This document shows, piece after piece, positions 31,501 through 37,800 of a DNA stretch of 64,000 bases. The position numbers were made by a program, and so were the translations under genes. Origin of the DNA: Rhodococcus sp. 1168 (GTDB taxonomy: Bacteria; Actinomycetota; Actinomycetes; Mycobacteriales; Mycobacteriaceae); the NCBI RefSeq assembly GCF_002091955.1, contig NZ_MKKY01000039.1, forward strand, positions 1-64,000, given 5' to 3'. Position 1 is the stretch's first letter. The number at the start of each line of letters is the position of its first letter. The notes beneath the pieces were generated by a model. The model did not search any database. It was not told the DNA's origin and saw only the letters and a list, made by a program, of their open reading frames with translations.

Positions 31501-31588
31501 TGAACAGTCTGTTTCAGGTTCGCACTCGCAGATGACGTCACCGCAGGCGCTGTCCGAGATCGGACCCGTGTTGGACTCGTTCTTGTAA
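22574..31588 (+). CDS. Non-ribosomal peptide synthetase NRPS4: A-T-C-A-T-C-A-T-TE
   Basis: This three-module synthetase has 3004 residues. The ATG at 22574 gives a Ser/Arg-rich tail of ~35 residues and then an A domain; there is no leading C domain. Domains: A1 (A3 ~190, A5 ~329, A8 ~432, A10 GGKLNR ~537), T1 Ser592, C1 from ~651 with HHISGDG at 776, A2 (A3 ~1260, A5 ~1402, A10 SGKLDR ~1596), T2 Ser1651, C2 from ~1710 with HHICADG at 1836, A3 domain (A3 ~2322, A5 ~2456, A10 ~2650), T3 Ser2705, TE from ~2760 with GWSLGG, nucleophile Ser2839. Codes by eye: A1 DAFIIGAVMK, A2 DAWESGTVTK, A3 DAFIVGSIVK, none assigned with confidence. It could release a tripeptide by itself, or receive a chain from a protein ending in C-A*. 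T-C segments after A1 and A2 are near-duplicates. Confidence 0.95.
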   Translation: MSGDGQNSSASTTSPGTSRSKARPRRASRVRRPRIPLLPDILLAAVESDPSASALSSDGTDLSYAEVDAWSSRLARALIGRGLGADDVVAVAMTRSASSVRSVWGIAKSGATFLPVDPNYPADRIEHMLTDSGARFGVTLSEFVDALPTTVDWLVLDDQAFVAELVGNDDSPVLAADRVRPLHATHGCYMIYTSGSTGVPKGVVVTHAGLSDLAVELRELYSLTSSSRTLHFASPSFDASVFELLMAVTASSTMVIAPPSVYGGRELAELLRVERVTHAIITPAALASVDPDGLVDLETVISGGEACPPELVSRWTVDRPAGRRRFFNAYGPTEVTVMATCSDALAPGTSVSIGGPIRGVSAAVLDERLHPAVAGTKGELYLWGAALARGYYGRTSLTADRFVANPFATDGSRMYRTGDVVRWRKAADVLEYLGRSDFQVKIRGFRIELGEIDAALTAHSGVDFAVTVAREGVGGTAGAGADSGGGAGSTMLVSYVRGVEGVVLNATELTQFVAEGLPRHMVPTAIVLIDEIPLTPGGKLNRAALPDPVLIAREFRAPTNPVEETVARVFAEVLGVERVGLDDDFFALGGNSLIATQLVARLGAALDTQVPVRVMFEASTVEALAVRFEEHVGEGAQTALTRRERPNRIPLSFAQQRMWFFNQFDPESAAFNIPLAMRLSGDLDVSALQSALIDVINRHEALRTMFPDSDEGPSQVIVPVSALLLDLGPEWVVPEQAHARVFEFVGRGFDVAREVPLRVKLFQLGEHDFVLAFVVHHISGDGGSTAPMSRDIAVAYAARREGQEPGWSPLEVQYADYTLWQQEVLGSEGDPDSLISRQLRYWTEALADLPDLLELPTDRPRPPVQSSRGAAVTFTVAKDLADRIDQIARENNLTLFMVVHAALTVLLARLSGADDIPIGIQVAGRGEAALDDLVGMFGNTLILRNRVHSASSFAEILSGTREVGLAGFGNPDVPLERLLETLNPTRSTAYSALFQVLLVVHNFVQSEVSLPGLHIAPLETGVIGAKLDLEWHLTELFDAEGLRSGISGTITYATDLFEESTVAGFATKLVAIFEAVTRDATVAVGEIDLRSNAEREAMKLWNDTSVPVPDRTLSNLFGEQVRRTPGATAVVFEGESLTYADLDGRVNRLARRLIAEGVGPESLVGLGMRRSLDLIVGIYAVLRAGGGYVPLDPDQPRERNDYVLNTASPVCVLSSTRDDFDASGHRVLNIDVLDLSEHSITEILESELVAPLRPENVAYVIFTSGSTGRPKGVAVSHRSVVNQMAWMRDRYGLGIEDSVLQKTPVTFDASVWELFYPLLVGARLVVAAPGGHRDPAYLVRMVEQWSVTILEFVPSMLALFLAAESALQLPASLRYLSVGGEAFPPELAARLGDRTDAVVDNTYGPTEATVTSTVYRVEPGSVGRVPIGTPIRNTQAFVFDSRLQMAPIGVAGELYLAGVQLARGYYGRVDLTAERFVANPFGEPGARLYRTGDLVRWNNNGDLEYLGRTDFQVKLRGLRIELGEIEAALVAQDSVAQAVAIVHDGDFGQQLVGYVVPKTGREVDTEAVRAAAGELLPRYMVPDVLMVLVALPIAASGKLDRKALPVPEFAVRGFRAPTNPVEETVARVFAEVLGVERVGLDDDFFALGGNSLIATQVVARLGAALDTRVPVRVMFEASTVEALSVRVEEHVGEGARTALTRRERPDRIPLSLAQQRMWFLNQFDPESAAYNIPFAVRLSGELDVVAWQESVRDVFARHEALRTVFPDSTEGPSQVIVPVSAVPVDLTPVPVAGEEELRSRAVALLTRGFDVTAAVPVRGALFRVSESEHVLAMVVHHICADGVSTGPLARDIVVAYASRRAGREPGWAPLEVQYADYTLWQREVLGSEDDPGSLLSQQIEYWSGALAGLPDVLALPTDRPRPAVRSGVGASVDFTVPSTTAQRLRSLARKQGATPFMVAHAALTVLLAKLSGTTDIAIGSPIAGRGEAALDDLVGMFVNTLVLRAEYEPGQSFTELVGRVRDTDLEAFARADVPFERLVENLNPTRSQAFSPLFQVVLAFQNFTRSGVDLPGLTIAPVEVEWEAVQFDLSVTLAERDGGEGGYVGVFSYAADIFDAASVQRIAERFVRLLESVAADPSAPVGDIDLLEVEERKQVLVDAKPAPLRVPTRTLPEIFAAGVAANLSGVALTSGGVEMSYSELDVRSNRLARLLISLGIGPEVFVALSFSRSIESVVAVWAVAKAGGGFVPVDPKLPVERIEYMLADSGVVIGLTSADTGSLPGLIDWLVIDSNEVRDSCGKYASAVVTESERTAPVALSNTAYMIYTSGSTGIPKGVVVTHSGLESFCGDARVELGLSATSRMLRYSSSSFDASVFEMIAGFSAGATMVVAPPEVIGGSELADLLREERVTHVITAPAALGTIDPAGLADLRAVVVGGDVCPPELVAKFAPVCRFFNSYGPTESTIVITITEALAPLHRVTIGTPIEGAGVVVLDSRLRPVSVGVVGELYLSGGGLARGYHARGALTSDRFVANPFAGLGERMYRTGDLVRWTTNGELDFVGRGDAQVQLRGLRIELGEIEATLSRCEGVAQAVAVLHRDPSLGEQLVGYVVTETDVALDPEILRARVGVSLPAYMVPSQVIVLDALPIAASGKLDRKALPVPEFVVREFRAPTSPVEETVARVFAKVLGVERVGLDDDFFALGGNSLIATQVVSQFRIELETTVPLQWMFSDPTVETLARRIEAGVAGAAEEGFGPVLAIRADRGQGAPLFCIHPMYGLAWCYAGLAQYLGSDRPIYGIQSPALSEDTELPRSVEELASRYVDEIRRLQPKGPYRLMGWSLGGVIAHAMAVELERVGESVCTLAMLDGHLDVGVDDFRTELREALAEVGIDVSGIENGNLSEGDADRLLRAIPSDLAVIDRDRLQRIFASAVRSVELISEYRPTKFSGDLLYFGATEHLPSEVGAAQRWAPYVGDIVEQSVSGSHSQMTSPQALSEIGPVLDSFL
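24244..24597 (+). repeat. Internal repeat copy 1 in NRPS4 (T domain to start of C domain)
   Basis: This ~354-base segment is nearly identical, by eye, to 27421-27774, about 3.18 kb downstream in the same gene. It covers the carrier domain, linker and first C motif. A shorter third copy covers the last carrier domain (about 30583-30713). It indicates module duplication or gene conversion. Confidence 0.8.
27421..27774 (+). repeat. Internal repeat copy 2 in NRPS4
   Basis: This is the second copy of the repeat that begins at 24244, with the same reading frame and the same domain borders. The copies differ at scattered single bases, several of them silent. Confidence 0.8.
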
Positions 31589-31693
31589 CGGTTGTCAGGA
31601 TCAACCCGACAAACACCACAGCATTGATCCGTGTCGAGGACGTCGCCCACGTGTGGCTAGTGTGGGTGAACACTCGGGACGAAGGTGAGCTCA

Positions 31694-31733
31694 ATAGATG
31701 AAACAGAAGAGGCATAGATGAATCAGAAGCGGC
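31694..31733 (+). repeat. Tandem 20-base duplication at the mycolyltransferase start
   Basis: ATAGATGAAACAGAAGAGGC (31694-31713) is followed directly by ATAGATGAATCAGAAGCGGC (31714-31733), with 18 of 20 bases the same. The first copy's ATG (31698) opens a seven-codon frame (MKQKRHR) whose TGA overlaps the real gene's ATG at 31718 as ATGA. Confidence 0.85.
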
Positions 31734-32779
31734 CGAGATCGATCCGGCGTCGTTGTACGCTCGTCGCGGTAGCAGCCGCCATGGCGGCCAGTACATTCGC
31801 TACTGCCGCACCGGCATTCGCGGACCCGCTGACCGAGTCCGGTGAGATCGTTGAATCGGCTACCGCCCCGGACGGTTCGCGCATCACCAAGACGGAGGTC
31901 CTGGACGACCAGCATTTGATCGTTTACGTGTACTCCGCGGCGATGGACAAAGAGATCCCAGTCGATGTGTGGCGCCCTGCAGACACGAGTGTTCCTCGTC
32001 CGACTCTCTATCTTCTGAATGGTGCGGGCGGTGGCGAAGACAGTGCAACCTGGCGCTTCCGCACGGATGCGATCGACTTCTTTGCAGACAAGAACGTCAA
32101 CGTGGTGTCCCCGGTCGGCGGCAAGTGGAGTTATTACACCGACTGGAAGCAGGCCGACCCAGTTCTCGGCGTGCACAAGTGGACAACGTTCCTCACCGAG
32201 GAACTGCCTCCGCTGATCGATGCCGGTCTCGGTACGAACGGCGTCAACTCGATTGCCGGTGTGTCCTCCTCTGGTACCTCGGTTATGCAACTGGCAATCA
32301 AGGCGCCGGGTCTGTACAAGGGCCTTGCTGCGTACAGCGGGTGTGCTCAGACCAGCGACCCAATCGGCCAGCGGTTCGTGAAGCTCACCACCGAAACCTG
32401 GGGTGGCGGAGATACGCGCAACATGTGGGGGCCGACCGACGATCCGATGTGGGTCGAGAACGATCCCTACGTACATGCAGAAAGCCTCCGCGGTCTCGAG
32501 CTCTACATCTCCAATGGCAACGGACTACCAGGGGAGTACGACACTCTGAACGGTCCTGAGATCGAGGGAAAGCCAGACGTGCTGGCGAACCAAATCGTCG
32601 TCGGTGGAGTCATCGAAGCCGCAACGAACTACTGCACCCACAACATGGCCAACCGTTTGGGTGAACTCGGTATACCTGCCACGTTCAACTTCCGTGATTC
32701 CGGGAGCCATTCGTGGGGTTACTGGCAGGACGATCTGAAGAACTCGTGGCCTGTGCTCGCACGAGCGCTCGGAGTCTGA
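31718..32779 (+). CDS. Secreted mycolyltransferase (antigen 85 family)
   Basis: The 353-residue product belongs to the esterase/antigen-85 family, which transfers mycolic acids onto trehalose and arabinogalactan outside the cell membrane. It has a signal peptide: a basic start (KRPRSIRRR), a hydrophobic Ala-rich core and a likely cut after AFA at residue 36. The nucleophile is Ser183 in GVSSSG, where the family usually has GLSM, and the C-terminal catalytic His is His331 in SGSHSWGYW. Length fits a single-domain enzyme. It begins 129 bases after NRPS4 on the same strand and ends at a strong hairpin. Whether it belongs to the peptide pathway is unclear; such genes are common as stand-alone envelope genes. 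The start is preceded by a duplicated copy of itself that creates an overlapping seven-codon upstream frame. Confidence 0.92.
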   Translation: MNQKRPRSIRRRCTLVAVAAAMAASTFATAAPAFADPLTESGEIVESATAPDGSRITKTEVLDDQHLIVYVYSAAMDKEIPVDVWRPADTSVPRPTLYLLNGAGGGEDSATWRFRTDAIDFFADKNVNVVSPVGGKWSYYTDWKQADPVLGVHKWTTFLTEELPPLIDAGLGTNGVNSIAGVSSSGTSVMQLAIKAPGLYKGLAAYSGCAQTSDPIGQRFVKLTTETWGGGDTRNMWGPTDDPMWVENDPYVHAESLRGLELYISNGNGLPGEYDTLNGPEIEGKPDVLANQIVVGGVIEAATNYCTHNMANRLGELGIPATFNFRDSGSHSWGYWQDDLKNSWPVLARALGV

Positions 32780-32790
32780 AAGTAGATTCA

Positions 32791-32843
32791 CACATGAAGA
32801 AGGCCCCATCCGGGAAGATTACGGATGGGGCCTTCTTCATGTG
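32791..32843. terminator. Strong bidirectional hairpin between convergent genes
   Basis: Perfect 22-base arms (32791-32812 and 32822-32843, starting CACATGAAGAAGG) enclose a nine-base loop. There is no long T-run, but the position between the converging mycolyltransferase and lipase genes fits a shared terminator. Confidence 0.85.
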
Positions 32844-32873
32844 AACAGCAGCAGCGGCGACGCTATTGCCTCG

Positions 32874-33821
32874 TCAGGAACACGGGGCTGCGTTCCTGGC
32901 CGAGAAAGTCGGGTCCAGTGCAGATTGGACGATGTAGGTGACACGGTCGTCGAAGGTCAAGCCCTGATGTGGAACTGTGTTGGACTCACAGCCGTCCTGA
33001 ACCCACATATTGCGGACCTCGGCTGAACCGCTCGGATCGAGGAAAGTTCGCTCGGGAGGAGTGACGACTTTGTCGAACTTAGTGCCCACCACCGTGTACC
33101 GCACTCCCGGTTCTACTTCACCGCCCGCATTCAACCGTTGCAAAAACGGAGAGCTGATCAATTGCTGACGACCGGCGGTGCCGAGGCCGGTCAAACCGAA
33201 GAGCAGCTCCGAAATGATTGTCTGATCCAGTCCAGCGGCCGCAAGGAGCAGATATATCTGCTCGATGCCACCGAAGTCGGTCCCGTGATTGGTGCCACCG
33301 AGCGTGACCAAGTTCTCGACTTTATCGAAGCCACCGTTGAACTTGAGGTACTGGCGGGCGAGGGTTCCACCCTGTGAGTGGCCGACGATGTCTACCTTCG
33401 GCGCACCCGTTCGAGCAAGTACCGCGTCGATGAAGGTTGCCAAACGCGCCGCCGAAGTCGGGATGTCACCGAGGCCCCAGATTACTTGGTTCGGGTCGAG
33501 TAGCGTCTGCACGGCACCGTAGTCGAGTGCGTACACGCAGTAGCCTTCACCGGCTAGTGCAGGTGCCATCGTTTGCCACGTCGTGGCCATATCCACACCG
33601 GTGCCATGTACGAGGACAACTGGACGGGGGTGTGCTTCGGATGGAACGCATGACCAGTCGTTAGCGCCTGCCGGGGCCGGCCCCATGTCGGAGAACTCGG
33701 GTGGCAACGGGGAAACAGACTCCTCCGCGACAGCCAACGGAGCCGCAACTGCTGTACTGCCCATCGAGATAAACGCCGCGGACGCGAGAGCTATAGCGAC
33801 CCTGCCTCTGTGTTTCGGCAC
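32874..33821 (-). CDS. Secreted alpha/beta-hydrolase lipase/esterase
   Basis: The 315-residue product is a secreted lipase-like alpha/beta hydrolase related to actinobacterial triacylglycerol lipases/esterases. The GTG at 33821 is preferred because GAAGGG lies nine bases upstream and the protein then begins with a compact signal peptide (PKHRGR, hydrophobic stretch, likely cut near AVA). An in-frame TTG at 33869 would add 16 non-hydrophobic residues. Motifs: oxyanion-region VLVHGTG, nucleophile Ser149 in GHSQGG, likely acid Asp250 (GTKFD) and His285 (VPHQG). Cys58 and others may form disulphides. It converges on the mycolyltransferase gene and lies 152 bases downstream of the ABC permease gene on the same strand, probably as its own unit. 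Confidence 0.88.
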   Translation of the reverse strand: MPKHRGRVAIALASAAFISMGSTAVAAPLAVAEESVSPLPPEFSDMGPAPAGANDWSCVPSEAHPRPVVLVHGTGVDMATTWQTMAPALAGEGYCVYALDYGAVQTLLDPNQVIWGLGDIPTSAARLATFIDAVLARTGAPKVDIVGHSQGGTLARQYLKFNGGFDKVENLVTLGGTNHGTDFGGIEQIYLLLAAAGLDQTIISELLFGLTGLGTAGRQQLISSPFLQRLNAGGEVEPGVRYTVVGTKFDKVVTPPERTFLDPSGSAEVRNMWVQDGCESNTVPHQGLTFDDRVTYIVQSALDPTFSARNAAPCS

Positions 33822-33973
33822 GTACAACGACCCTTCGTTCGGTTCGACTACTCGGAAGTAGCGGCTCAAAGCAAAAACCAGAGGCGAGGTTCGTCTCCGG
33901 TTCGTCTCTCACGATAACAGCGCCGGTTGCAGGTAAAACAACCTGAAAGCTTAGATAAGTGAACTTTTACCTA

Positions 33974-34831
33974 CTATCCAGACTCGGCCGCACGCTTGTA
34001 GCCTCGGATTGCGGGGTACAAAAACACCGCCACCATGCCTACTGCCCAGGCAAGCGTCTGCAACACCGGGACCAATACCGGCCCTCCCAGTGACAAGCCG
34101 CGCATTGCATCGACCGCGCACGACATGGGCTGAGCGGCTACGACAGGCTGAAGCCACGGTGGGTACGCAGCGACCGGTACGAAACCGGAATTGAAGAACA
34201 TCAGCAATGTGCAGGCGATGGACACGACTTCGACGAGCGGGGAGTCGCCGGCGATGGTCGCAAGGAAAGTCACCATCACCGCAAAGCCGATCCCGAACGC
34301 GATCGGTAGCAACAAGAGCGCAATAGCAGAAGGAATGCCCTGGTTGAAGCGGAAACCGAGAGCCATGCCCACCGCTACTATGACGATTGTCGTTGTCAAC
34401 ACTCGAATAGCTTCGGCCATCATGCGGCCGACCAGACCGGATGCTCTGTGGGTGGGCGTAGTCGCGAACCGACTGAGCAACCCACTCGTCTTCTCGCCCT
34501 TCAGTCCGACGGCACTGACAATCGATCCGAACATCGCGCCGACCAGCGCGATCATGGGAACTGTCCCGTACACGCTCGGTGAGCCCGTTGCCGCGGAAAT
34601 CGAGTTGCCGAGCACGACCCTGAACATGAGAAGCGTCAAGGCAGGGTAGAGCAGTGCCTGGATCATCGTCGATGGGTCACGAGTCCATCGAATGAGAAGC
34701 CGTTTGCACTGAATCAGACTGTGCGCCCAGAGCGCACGCGCAGAATCTTCTGCGTAGTCGAGGGTCGGCTCCGGGAAAGTCAGTCGGCTTACCGGCACTG
34801 TGCCACCGGCGTCGACGGTCGAGGTAGTCAT
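33974..34831 (-). CDS. ABC-2 type permease, DrrC-like
   Basis: This 285-residue integral membrane protein of the ABC-2 exporter family is probably one half of the transmembrane channel served by the adjacent ATPase. Six hydrophobic segments can be seen, for example around residues 60-80, 92-115, 140-160, 168-195, 203-222 and 255-275. The region preceding the first carries the typical ARALWAHSLIQCKRLLIRW-like amphipathic start. Its ATG overlaps the stop of the upstream permease gene by four bases (ATGA), so the two are translationally coupled. The daunorubicin-resistance type (DrrABC) exports drugs, glycolipids or peptides; the substrate here is unknown, but the NRPS product is a reasonable candidate. 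Confidence 0.85.
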   Translation of the reverse strand: MTTSTVDAGGTVPVSRLTFPEPTLDYAEDSARALWAHSLIQCKRLLIRWTRDPSTMIQALLYPALTLLMFRVVLGNSISAATGSPSVYGTVPMIALVGAMFGSIVSAVGLKGEKTSGLLSRFATTPTHRASGLVGRMMAEAIRVLTTTIVIVAVGMALGFRFNQGIPSAIALLLLPIAFGIGFAVMVTFLATIAGDSPLVEVVSIACTLLMFFNSGFVPVAAYPPWLQPVVAAQPMSCAVDAMRGLSLGGPVLVPVLQTLAWAVGMVAVFLYPAIRGYKRAAESG

Positions 34832-35673
34832 GCGCGCCTCGAACTAGCCCACAGGGCCAGGGGAATGAATACCGCCAGTAGGCCCGCTATCCAGATGAGC
34901 GAAGGCCACAGCACGTGGAAACTGACGCCGCCCTCGGCCATATCGCGCATCGAGAAGGAGAATTGAGAAATCGGCTGATTTCGCACCCAAGGTCGGATCC
35001 ATTCGGGAAATCCGGACTCGGGAACGAATCCGCACGAGGCCATGCCGAGGATCAACTGCGGGAGCGTGAGCATTTGGCTGGTGGATTCAGGACTCTTCGA
35101 CAGAGTGCCGATCGCGTCTGCGCCGACGGAGAGCATCGTGCTGATCGCCAATGCGAATGCGCAGAACAGAATGGCCTGTCCCAGACCCGCGCTGAACCGG
35201 AAGCCGATGACGTAACCGAAGCCGAGAGCGGCCGTCAAAGACACCACCGATCGGACGACCCCGGAGGTTATACGTGACAGCAGCGGCACCGCGCCGACTA
35301 CGGGCATGGTCTGCAACCGTGTGTTGAGCCCACTCAACGATTCGGAAGAAGCACGTTGTGACGCCGAGATGGCCGTGAACGCCATCGCCTGCAACACGAT
35401 GATCGGCATCAAGAACTGGGCGTAATCGATGCCCTGCAGTTGCATGACGAACTTGAGTGGTAGGTAGAAGCCGACGGTGAAGATGAGCGGGGCAATGACC
35501 GCAACGACCAGTTCGCCCTGACGCAACATGGTCCACACGGATCGGGCCGTCAACACCTGCCACTGCACGAATCCGGTTGGCCGGCCCTGTCGCCGGACTG
35601 CGGTGGAGGACGCCGAAGAACCGCTGACAAGGTCCGAATCGGTTGCACGCACGCGCGCGCTCGTCGCTGTCAT
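34828..35673 (-). CDS. ABC-2 type permease, DrrB-like
   Basis: This 281-residue membrane protein is of the same family as the following permease and probably forms a heterodimer with it. Hydrophobic segments include LVVAVIAPLIFTVGFYLPL, a stretch near FLMPIIVLQAMAF, and a C-terminal helix ending in the cell-surface side ASSRRA tail. The ATG at 35673 overlaps the ATPase stop as ATGA, and its own stop overlaps the next start in the same way, giving a tight three-gene exporter unit (ATPase, permease, permease). Confidence 0.87.
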   Translation of the reverse strand: MTATSARVRATDSDLVSGSSASSTAVRRQGRPTGFVQWQVLTARSVWTMLRQGELVVAVIAPLIFTVGFYLPLKFVMQLQGIDYAQFLMPIIVLQAMAFTAISASQRASSESLSGLNTRLQTMPVVGAVPLLSRITSGVVRSVVSLTAALGFGYVIGFRFSAGLGQAILFCAFALAISTMLSVGADAIGTLSKSPESTSQMLTLPQLILGMASCGFVPESGFPEWIRPWVRNQPISQFSFSMRDMAEGGVSFHVLWPSLIWIAGLLAVFIPLALWASSRRA

Positions 35674-36713
35674 CGGTACTCGACTTCGGTTCCGGATCGG
35701 GCAACAGGGGACGTCGGAGGCCCGGTGTCGGTAGAGACCGGTACCTCGCCATCACCTGAATGCGAGTGTCCGGTCAGAGTGAGGAACACATCATCGAGTG
35801 ACGGTCGGCGAAGCGCGATGTCGGCGAGGGCGATCCCAGCGGTGTCGATGCGCCGCAAAATTTCGGACAAAGTTCCTGCGCCGTCCGGGGCAGGGACCGA
35901 GAGTCTCACCGCGTCCGGCCCGAGATCGACGCGATTGGCCGGCGGAAGGAGCTCGCCGAGCACGTTGGCCACATGCTGCAACTGCGACGGGTCGAGGGGG
36001 ACTACTTCGCAGTAGCTGCCACCGGTTCGAGCTTTCAACTCGTCCGAGGTCCCCTCGGCAATGACGGTGCCCTTGTCGATCACAATGATGTTGTCGCTCA
36101 ATACATCGGCTTCTTCGAGATATTGAGTGGTGAGCAGGACTGTGATTCCCTGGGCTTTCAGCGCTTCCACGAGCGACCAGACGCCTTGGCGGCTCCGGGG
36201 ATCGAGTCCGGTAGTCGGCTCGTCCAGAAACACGACCTGGGGACGGACGACGAGACCGCATGCGATGTCGATTCGTCGTCGCATGCCACCGGAATAGCCC
36301 CGCACGGGACGCTTACCGGTGTCGGCCAGATCGAACTCTTCGAGAAGTGCGATTGCCCGCGTCTTCGACGCCTTCTTGTCCAAGCCCATCAGGCGGCCGA
36401 ACAACTCGATGTTCTCTCGGCCGGACAAAGTGTCGTCGAGTGCCGCGTACTGGCCGGTCATCATGATCGACCGACGCACCGATGCGGCATCCGTGACAAC
36501 GTCGTGTCCGGCGACGAGAGCTCGTCCCGAGTCGGGGCTGAGCAATGTCGAGAGGACCTTGACCACGGTGGTCTTACCGGCGCCGTTCGGGCCGAGTACT
36601 CCGAGAACCGTCCCTTTTGGTGCCGAGAAACTGATCCCGCGGAGAGCATGAACGTCACCGAACGATTTGTGGACGTCCTCCACAAGTACAGCTACGTCCT
36701 CGGATAGGGGCAT
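35670..36713 (-). CDS. ABC transporter ATPase, daunorubicin-resistance (DrrA) type
   Basis: This 347-residue nucleotide-binding subunit powers the exporter encoded by the two following permease genes. The ATG at 36713 is chosen because GGAG lies five bases upstream and the protein then starts directly before the ABC fold; a start at 36788 would add 25 unlikely residues. Walker A GPNGAGKT at 41-48, signature SGGMRRR at 141-147, Walker B VFLDEPTTGLD at 161-171, and the C-terminal DrrA extension after ~230. It lies 133 bases downstream of the N-oxygenase gene on the same strand, so it may be a separate promoter unit or a continuation of that operon. By context it is a candidate self-resistance/export system for the nearby peptide product. 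Confidence 0.92.
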   Translation of the reverse strand: MPLSEDVAVLVEDVHKSFGDVHALRGISFSAPKGTVLGVLGPNGAGKTTVVKVLSTLLSPDSGRALVAGHDVVTDAASVRRSIMMTGQYAALDDTLSGRENIELFGRLMGLDKKASKTRAIALLEEFDLADTGKRPVRGYSGGMRRRIDIACGLVVRPQVVFLDEPTTGLDPRSRQGVWSLVEALKAQGITVLLTTQYLEEADVLSDNIIVIDKGTVIAEGTSDELKARTGGSYCEVVPLDPSQLQHVANVLGELLPPANRVDLGPDAVRLSVPAPDGAGTLSEILRRIDTAGIALADIALRRPSLDDVFLTLTGHSHSGDGEVPVSTDTGPPTSPVARSGTEVEYR

Positions 36714-36846
36714 CGATACTCCGTGCGGTCGGTTCTGGAGCGGGCAGAAGGGCGGTGGAGCAAATTGGGAGGGGCATCCTTCATGCACTCATCGGGTGCA
36801 CCCCGTCGAAACGTTACCTGCCGGTTGCTCCGAGGCAATTTTGCGC

Positions 36847-37800
36847 CTAAGCCCAATTGATACCGATTTCGTCTTTTACGTCGAGTTTTTTGCACAAAGA
36901 TCGAATGCCGCCGTAGTCCTGAACCAATTGCCTGCGACTACCGTCCGTCTCGACTTCGCGAAGCATGCGATCCCCGCCGACAACGCCTTCTTGGTTGAGA
37001 ATCGCAGACCACGTCGAGAAATCGTTGCTCGAAAAGGCGTCCATTCCGTCGGCGAGACCGTCGAGAAACACCCGACGATCTCCCGAATTCAGGGAATCGA
37101 ACACAATGGCAGCCATCTCGTCGGCGATCGACGCATGGCAGTACTCGTCTCGATTGTGTAGCGCGACAGTTGCGCGATTCACCGGTTGGATGAGTTCGTT
37201 GTCTTCGATCAGATTCAGATAGGACGTAATCGATATCTCGGCCACCGTCATGAAAGCCAGTGAGTTGAGCGCAGCCTCGTTGGAATCGACGGCTCTCGCC
37301 TGAGTGGCGTGCCTTCTGCGGACTGTGCCGCTGAGTGGGAGGTACCGCTCCGGCAGTTTCCACCCCCTCTTGCGGCGCGTCAGCGCGCTCGCATTCAGGT
37401 GCATGAGTGTGTGGTATTGCTCGTCCACCATGGCCTGTGTGACGGCGATCGCCAGTACGTCGCCCATGCCGATGTCGAACGCATCCTGAGCCAGCAGGGC
37501 AAAACCTGGATGTACGACGTGCTGTTCCACGTCCATGACGTTCTTGTTGAAGGCGATCCAGCCCCACGCTCGCAACTTTGCCCGTGTGGTGTCCGAAAGA
37601 GTGCGGTAGACGTCGTGATCGGCGAACGGAATCAAAGCCTCGGGGTAGTCGTGCTTCGAGGTGTCGAAAAGATCGTCCAAGTCCGGCTCACTCTTCTTGA
37701 CAGTGGCACGCTTGCTCCAGTTACCTGCCAGTCGTGACACGATCGCACTTTCGACGACGTCGTCCGCGTCGAAGTCCGGTAGTGACGGCTTCTCGATCAT
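36847..37800 (-). CDS. AurF/CmlI-like diiron N-oxygenase
   Basis: The 317-residue product (ATG at 37800, preceded by GAGGGGG) belongs to the AurF family of non-haem diiron oxygenases, which oxidise aromatic amines to hydroxylamine or nitro groups. All seven expected metal ligands can be placed with AurF-like spacing: Glu92, Glu127-x-x-His130, Glu188, His215, Glu219 and His222. Its ATG overlaps the stop of the prephenate-dehydrogenase-like gene (ATGA), so the two are made together. The same pairing of a PapC-type dehydrogenase with an AurF-type enzyme (CmlI) occurs in chloramphenicol biosynthesis, which builds a nitro-aromatic from 4-amino-phenylalanine. No PapA/PapB homologue is in the window, so the pathway is inferred. 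Some family members are of unknown function. Confidence 0.85.
   Translation of the reverse strand: MIEKPSLPDFDADDVVESAIVSRLAGNWSKRATVKKSEPDLDDLFDTSKHDYPEALIPFADHDVYRTLSDTTRAKLRAWGWIAFNKNVMDVEQHVVHPGFALLAQDAFDIGMGDVLAIAVTQAMVDEQYHTLMHLNASALTRRKRGWKLPERYLPLSGTVRRRHATQARAVDSNEAALNSLAFMTVAEISITSYLNLIEDNELIQPVNRATVALHNRDEYCHASIADEMAAIVFDSLNSGDRRVFLDGLADGMDAFSSNDFSTWSAILNQEGVVGGDRMLREVETDGSRRQLVQDYGGIRSLCKKLDVKDEIGINWA

Noticed and set aside
1..31588. Repetitive DNA as a CRISPR array or insertion sequence
   Set aside because: The similarity is between homologous NRPS domains at kilobase spacing, with no short regular repeats, transposase or terminal inverted repeats.
33822..33869. Lipase start at the TTG at 33869
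   Set aside because: It would put 16 polar residues ahead of the signal peptide and lacks a good ribosome binding site, whereas the GTG at 33821 has GAAGGG nearby.
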